A DNA stretch of 64,000 nt, from positions 255,336-319,335 of the forward strand of contig NZ_LN555523.1 in the NCBI RefSeq assembly GCF_900015215.1, written 5' to 3'. A program made the position numbers and the translations under genes. The first letter of the stretch is position 1, and each line of letters starts with the position of its first letter. The stretch comes from Romboutsia ilealis. Its GTDB lineage: Bacteria > Bacillota > Clostridia > Peptostreptococcales > Peptostreptococcaceae. Shown one piece after another: positions 59,203 through 64,000 of this stretch. The notes beneath the pieces were generated by a model that was given only the letters and a program-made list of their open reading frames with translations, had not been told where the DNA came from and made no database searches.

Positions 59203-62200
59203 ATGGCAAAGGTAATCAAAACTATGGATGGTAATACAGCTGCAGCGTATGTAGCTTATGCATATACTGATGTAGCAGCTATATTCCCAATAACTCCATC
59301 TTCTACTATGGCAGAAGTGGTGGATGAATGGTCTGCACAAGGAGTAAAAAATATATTTAATCAAAAAGTAAGTGTAGTAGAATTACAATCTGAAGCAGGA
59401 GCAGCAGGAGCATTCCATGGTTCGCTTCAAGCAGGAGCTCTTACTACTACTTTTACTGCATCGCAAGGTTTACTTTTAATGATACCTAATATGTATAAGG
59501 TATCTGGGGAATTACTTCCTGGAGTATTCCATGTCAGTGCTCGTGCATTAGCATCTCAAGCACTTTCAATATTTGGTGATCATCAAGATGTTATGGCAGC
59601 ACGTCAAACAGGATGTGTACTTTTAGCATCAGGTTCTGTTCAAGAGGTAGCAGACTTAGCACCAGTAGCTCATTTATCAGCTATAAAAGGAAGATTACCA
59701 TTTATACATTTCTTTGATGGATTTAGAACATCTCACGAAATACAAAAAATAGAGCTTTTAGATTATAAGGACTATGAATCATTAATCGATAAACAAGCAG
59801 TAAAGGCATTTAGAGAAAGAGCATTATTACCTGAACATCCTGTAACTCGTGGTACTGCTCAAAATCCAGATATATATTTCCAAACAAGAGAAGCTGGAAA
59901 TAAGTTCTATGATCAGATAATTCCTATAGTGGAAGGTTACATGAATGAAGTAAGTAAATTAACAGGTAGAAGCTATGGTTTATTTGATTATTATGGTGCG
60001 CCAGATGCTACAAATATATTAATTGCTATGGGATCTGTAACTGAAACTATAGAAGAAACTATAGATGAATTAAATTCTAAAGGAGATAAATTAGGTTTAG
60101 TAAAAGTTCACTTATACAGACCATTCTCAGCAAAACATTTACTAAATGTTATACCTAAGACTGTAGAAAAAATATGTGTATTAGATAGAACAAAAGAGCC
60201 AGGTTCTATAGGAGAGCCACTTTATTTAGATGTACGCTCTGCATTTTATGGTGAAACAAATGCACCTATGATAATAGGTGGAAGATACGGGCTAGGATCA
60301 AAAGATGTAGCACCATCAAGTATAAAGGCAATATTTGATAATCTAGCAAGTGTTAACCCTAAAAATCAATTTACTGTAGGTATAGATGATGATGTAACAA
60401 ATACATCTTTACCAATAGATGAAAGCTTTAAGTTAGAATATAAAGATACTATAAACTGTAAATTCTGGGGATTAGGATCAGATGGTACAGTAGGAGCTAA
60501 TAAACAAGCTATAAAAATAATAGGAGATAATACAAAGAAGTATGTACAAGCATATTTTGCATATGACTCTAAAAAGTCTGGTGGTATAACAATGTCTCAC
60601 TTAAGATTTGGAGATTCTCCAATAAGATCAACATATCTAATTGATAACGCAGATTATATAGCTTGTCACAATCAATCTTATGTAAATCAATATGATTTAT
60701 TAAAAGGGCTTAAAAAAGGTGGGACTTTTGTATTAAATACTATATGGAATGAATCGGAATTAGAAACTCATTTACCAGCAAAAATGAAAAACTATTTAGC
60801 TAAAAATGAAATAAAATTCTATACAGTAAATGCAACTAATATAGCTCAAGAGATAGGGCTTGGAAATAGAATAAATATGATAATGCAATCTGCATTTTTT
60901 AAATTAGCTAATATAATACCTGAAGATGAGGCTACTCAATACTTAAAAGATTCTATAAGTAAAGCTTATGGCAAAAAAGGTGAAAAGGTTGTTAATATGA
61001 ACTATGAAGCAGTTGAACAAGGTAAAAATGCTTTAGTTCAAATAAATATACCTGCATCTTGGGCTACAGCTACAGATGAAATCAAGAGTGTTCAAGAGCC
61101 TGAATTTATAACAAATATATTAAGACCAATTAATGCACAAGAGGGAGATAGTTTACCGGTAAGTGCATTTAATGGTATAGAAGATGGTACATTCCCTCAA
61201 GGAACAGCTGCTTATGAAAAACGTGGTATAGCTGTAAATGTCCCAGAATGGATATTAGAGAACTGTATTCAATGTAATCAATGTTCATATATATGTCCTC
61301 ACGCAACTATAAGACCATTCCTTCTAAATGAAGAAGAATTACAAAATGCGCCAGAAGGATTTAATACTAAGAAGGCTGTAGGTAAGGCATTTGATGGTTT
61401 ACAATATAGAATTCAAGTAGATACTATGGACTGTACAGGATGTGGAAACTGTGCTGATGTATGTCCAGCTAAAGAAAAAGCATTAGTAATGAAACCTCTT
61501 GAAAGCCAAACTGAGAAAGAGATACCAAATTGGGATTATGCAGTATCTAGTGTATCAGATAAAGGTCACTTAGTAGAAGGAAAAACGGTTAAAGATTCTC
61601 AGTTTAAGATGCCGTTACATGAATTTTCAGGAGCATGTGCTGGATGTGGTGAGCCTGCGTATGTTAAATTAGTTACTCAATTATATGGAGATAGAATGAT
61701 GATAGCTAATGCTACGGGATGTTCATCTATATGGGGTGGATCAGCTCCTACGACTCCATATACTATAAACCATGAAGGAAAAGGTCCTGCTTGGGCAAAC
61801 TCATTATTTGAAGATAATGCAGAGTTTGGATATGGTATGTATTTAGGTATTAAACAAATAAGAAATAAAATAAAAGATGATATGCAAGAATTAATATCTA
61901 TGCCAGAGGCTTCTTCTTATAAAGATGTATTTGAAAATTGGATAGCAAATATGTACAATGGAGAAGCATCTAAAGAAGCAAGTAAGAAAGTATTAGAAGT
62001 TTTAGAGAATTGTAAATGTAGCGGAAAAGCAGAAGAGTTACTTGATTCAATAAGATGTAAAAAAGATTACCTAGTTAAAAAATCTCAATGGATACTAGGT
62101 GGAGACGGTTGGGCATATGATATAGGATATGGAGGACTAGACCACGTTCTTGCATCTGGTGAGGATATAAATGTATTAGTATTTGATACAGAGATATATT

Positions 62201-62730
62201 CTAATACAGGAGGACAAGCATCAAAATCTACTCCTGTAGCCGCAATGGCAAAATTCGCAGCAGCAGGAAAAAGATCTAAGAAAAAGGATCTAGGTATGAT
62301 GGCTATGAGCTATGGAAATGTATATGTTGCTCAAGTTGGTATGGGAGCAGATAAGAATCAGGTATTGAAGGCTATAAGAGAAGCTGAAGAATACGATGGA
62401 CCATCATTAATAATAGCTTATGCACCATGTATATCTCATGGATTAAAAGAAGGTATGGGAAGAAGTAGTGCTAATCAAGCTCAAGCGGTTGCTTGTGGAT
62501 ACTGGCATTTATATAGATATAACCCTGTATTAAAAGAGCAAGGCAAGAATCCATTTATTTTAGATTCTAAGGAGCCAACAGAAAACTTTAGAGATTTCTT
62601 AATGGCACAAGTAAGATACTCTGCTATAGCTAAGCAGTTCCCAGATGTTGCAGAAGAATTATTTAATTTAGCTGAGAAATATTCTAAAGAAAGATATGAA
62701 AATTATAAGAGATTAGCAAATCAAAACTAA
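59203..62730 (+). CDS. nifJ: Pyruvate:ferredoxin (flavodoxin) oxidoreductase
   Basis: This single-chain enzyme has 1175 residues from ATG 59203, which follows AGGAG by 7 nt; an in-frame ATG at 59122 lacks a ribosome binding site. It oxidises pyruvate to acetyl-CoA and CO2 and reduces ferredoxin, a core step of clostridial energy metabolism. Domains in order: N-terminal pyrimidine-binding domain (MDGNTAAAYVAYAY...FPITPSS), domain II with the CoA region, the gamma domain, two ferredoxin clusters (CIQCNQCSYICPH and CTGCGNCADVCP, ~residues 685-760), and the TPP-binding domain with CAGCGEPAY. It is transcribed alone. Confidence 0.96.
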   Translation: MAKVIKTMDGNTAAAYVAYAYTDVAAIFPITPSSTMAEVVDEWSAQGVKNIFNQKVSVVELQSEAGAAGAFHGSLQAGALTTTFTASQGLLLMIPNMYKVSGELLPGVFHVSARALASQALSIFGDHQDVMAARQTGCVLLASGSVQEVADLAPVAHLSAIKGRLPFIHFFDGFRTSHEIQKIELLDYKDYESLIDKQAVKAFRERALLPEHPVTRGTAQNPDIYFQTREAGNKFYDQIIPIVEGYMNEVSKLTGRSYGLFDYYGAPDATNILIAMGSVTETIEETIDELNSKGDKLGLVKVHLYRPFSAKHLLNVIPKTVEKICVLDRTKEPGSIGEPLYLDVRSAFYGETNAPMIIGGRYGLGSKDVAPSSIKAIFDNLASVNPKNQFTVGIDDDVTNTSLPIDESFKLEYKDTINCKFWGLGSDGTVGANKQAIKIIGDNTKKYVQAYFAYDSKKSGGITMSHLRFGDSPIRSTYLIDNADYIACHNQSYVNQYDLLKGLKKGGTFVLNTIWNESELETHLPAKMKNYLAKNEIKFYTVNATNIAQEIGLGNRINMIMQSAFFKLANIIPEDEATQYLKDSISKAYGKKGEKVVNMNYEAVEQGKNALVQINIPASWATATDEIKSVQEPEFITNILRPINAQEGDSLPVSAFNGIEDGTFPQGTAAYEKRGIAVNVPEWILENCIQCNQCSYICPHATIRPFLLNEEELQNAPEGFNTKKAVGKAFDGLQYRIQVDTMDCTGCGNCADVCPAKEKALVMKPLESQTEKEIPNWDYAVSSVSDKGHLVEGKTVKDSQFKMPLHEFSGACAGCGEPAYVKLVTQLYGDRMMIANATGCSSIWGGSAPTTPYTINHEGKGPAWANSLFEDNAEFGYGMYLGIKQIRNKIKDDMQELISMPEASSYKDVFENWIANMYNGEASKEASKKVLEVLENCKCSGKAEELLDSIRCKKDYLVKKSQWILGGDGWAYDIGYGGLDHVLASGEDINVLVFDTEIYSNTGGQASKSTPVAAMAKFAAAGKRSKKKDLGMMAMSYGNVYVAQVGMGADKNQVLKAIREAEEYDGPSLIIAYAPCISHGLKEGMGRSSANQAQAVACGYWHLYRYNPVLKEQGKNPFILDSKEPTENFRDFLMAQVRYSAIAKQFPDVAEELFNLAEKYSKERYENYKRLANQN

Positions 62731-62736
62731 ATTATT

Positions 62737-62767
62737 AAGCGTATATCTATTTAGATATACGCTTTTA
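62737..62767 (+). terminator. Terminator after the pyruvate oxidoreductase gene
   Basis: The perfect stem AAGCGTATATCT/AGATATACGCTT with a 4-nt loop is followed by TTTATC. Confidence 0.85.
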
Positions 62768-62784
62768 TCATATTTTAGGATATT

Positions 62785-62814
62785 TTTACATATTATTTAA
62801 ATTTATGTTATAAT
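62785..62814 (+). promoter_or_regulatory. Probable promoter of murJ
   Basis: TTTACA (62785-62790), an 18-nt spacer and TATAAT (62809-62814). Confidence 0.6.
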
Positions 62815-62895
62815 TGTCTAAATCAATCTATTAATACATCTATTAAGAGATAATATTAAAAAGTATTGTTCAAATATCAGAAAAGAGGAATGGTT

Positions 62896-64000
62896 ATGTC
62901 AAAAAAAACTAAAACAACTGCGATAGTGTTAATGTTCATAATATTAATATCTAAGACAACAGGTTTTTTTAGAGATATAATATTAGCCAAAACATTTGGT
63001 GCTGGTAAAATAACTGATGCATATTTGACTGCTCTTAATATACCTGTGGTTTTATTTGATGGCATAAGTGCAGCTTTAGGTACAACATTTATACCGATAT
63101 ATTTCAAGATTAAATCCAGTAAAGGACAAGATGAAGTAAATAAGTTTACAAGCAATATTCTTAATATAGTTATAGTCATAAGTCTTGTATTCGTATCATT
63201 AGGCATAATATTTGCACCATATATAGTAAAAATATTTGCGGTTGGATTTAAGGGTGATGTTTTTGATTTAACAGTGAATTACTCTAAAATATTAATATTC
63301 TCAATAATATTTATAGCTATAAATGGGTTAATATCATCATATTTAGTAGCATCAGGTAATGTATATATTTCTGGAGCTATAACTATACCATTTAATATAT
63401 TAGTTATAATAGCTATTATTTTCGCATCAATGACAGAATCTTATACCATGGTTTATGGAACTTTAATTGCATATATAGCTCAATTATTATTTCAATTACC
63501 GTTACTAATAAAAAAGGGGTATAAACATAGATTAATTGTAAATATAAAGGATGAAAATATAAGACAAATACTATTTTTAATTATACCAGTATTTTTAGGT
63601 TCTTATATTAATCAAATAAATGCAGTAGTAAATAGGACTTTATCATCAACGTTAGATAGCGGTAGCATAACCGCATTAAATTATGCTAATAAATTAAATA
63701 TGTTTGCAGTAGGAGTTATAGCTGTAGCTATATCTACAATAATGTATCCAATACTTTCCAAGCTAGCTAGTGAAGGAAATAAGAAATTATTTAAAATAAA
63801 CCTTTCAAAGTCTATAAATATGATAATAATAATAATGTTACCTATAATGGTGATAATGACAACATTTTCAACTGAAATAGTAAAAGTTCTTTTTGAAGAG
63901 GGAGCTTTTAACTCACATGATACATATTTGACATCAACAGCATTATTTTTCTATTCCACAGGAATACTAGCCTATGGATTGAAAGAATTATTATCAAAGT
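62896..64000 (+). CDS. murJ: Lipid II flippase MurJ (MviN family), 3' end outside the window
   Basis: The first ~368 residues of a multi-helix MOP-superfamily protein. The N-terminus IILISKTTGFFRDIILAKTFGAGKITDAYLTALNIP is the MurJ/MviN hallmark, with the Arg in the central cavity. Later segments (TLSSTLDSGSITALNYANKLNMFAVGVIAVAISTIMYPILSKLA) also fit. MurJ flips the peptidoglycan precursor lipid II across the membrane. ATG 62896 is 7 nt after AGAGGA; ATG 62890 is too close. The gene runs off the window end. Confidence 0.9.
   Translation, partial: MSKKTKTTAIVLMFIILISKTTGFFRDIILAKTFGAGKITDAYLTALNIPVVLFDGISAALGTTFIPIYFKIKSSKGQDEVNKFTSNILNIVIVISLVFVSLGIIFAPYIVKIFAVGFKGDVFDLTVNYSKILIFSIIFIAINGLISSYLVASGNVYISGAITIPFNILVIIAIIFASMTESYTMVYGTLIAYIAQLLFQLPLLIKKGYKHRLIVNIKDENIRQILFLIIPVFLGSYINQINAVVNRTLSSTLDSGSITALNYANKLNMFAVGVIAVAISTIMYPILSKLASEGNKKLFKINLSKSINMIIIIMLPIMVIMTTFSTEIVKVLFEEGAFNSHDTYLTSTALFFYSTGILAYGLKELLSK

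Overview
The window is low-GC, Gram-positive DNA with strong AGGAGG-type ribosome binding sites, TTGACA/TATAAT promoters and T-tailed hairpin terminators. The 16S gene, pyruvate:ferredoxin oxidoreductase, anaerobic ribonucleotide reductase and general gene content point to a strictly anaerobic Clostridia member of the family Peptostreptococcaceae. From memory the 16S text looks closest to Romboutsia or Terrisporobacter; this was not checked by a search.

Layout. 1-1.6 kb: C-terminal part of a surface pectin methylesterase with Ig-like repeats. 1.9-11.2 kb: phosphoester-scavenging region with a lipoprotein metallophosphatase, a relic of a nucleotidase, a five-gene operon (Ugp-like ABC importer carrying an internal MBL/beta-CASP hydrolase gene) and a second 5'-nucleotidase-family enzyme. 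11.6-15.9 kb: acetyltransferase, then a three-gene unit of an alpha-helical repeat protein, a MoxR-like AAA+ ATPase and a metallopeptidase-like/VWA protein. 16.2-18.7 kb: decayed OFA-type transporter, amino acid permease, Cu/Zn superoxide dismutase. 19.1-24.5 kb: Fur-controlled iron-siderophore ABC operon ending in a MATE exporter. 24.6-30.8 kb: split ThrE exporter, nitroreductase, a helix-turn-helix protein fused to a complete desulfoferrodoxin, SstT, and a cation/proton antiporter. 31.5-36.6 kb: FolD-like protein, dCMP deaminase, AraC regulator, and a NEAT-domain LPXTG protein beside a DUF4405-like membrane cytochrome. 37-40.1 kb: nrdD-nrdG-dut behind a pair of NrdR boxes. 40.3-46.4 kb: DbpA helicase, a large HTH regulator divergent from an OFA transporter, small proteins. 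46.6-53.2 kb: FUSC-type protein, MarR regulator, and a divergent heterodimeric ABC exporter with a clear operator. 53.7-59.0 kb: complete rRNA operon (16S-23S-5S, no tRNA in the spacers) with tandem promoters. 59.2-64.0 kb: pyruvate:ferredoxin oxidoreductase and the start of murJ.

The genes mainly serve nutrient and metal capture (phosphoesters, iron/heme, amino acids), oxygen and redox defence, anaerobic dNTP supply and drug export. The observations most worth following are: (i) the repeat protein/MoxR/peptidase-VWA trio; (ii) the HTH-desulfoferrodoxin fusion with all iron ligands present; (iii) a dispersed intergenic repeat carrying a perfect DnaA box, and a second repeat that shares sequence with the rRNA leader; (iv) the beta-CASP hydrolase inside an importer operon; (v) the Fur-box-flanked NEAT/cytochrome pair. 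No prophage, insertion sequence or CRISPR array was seen.
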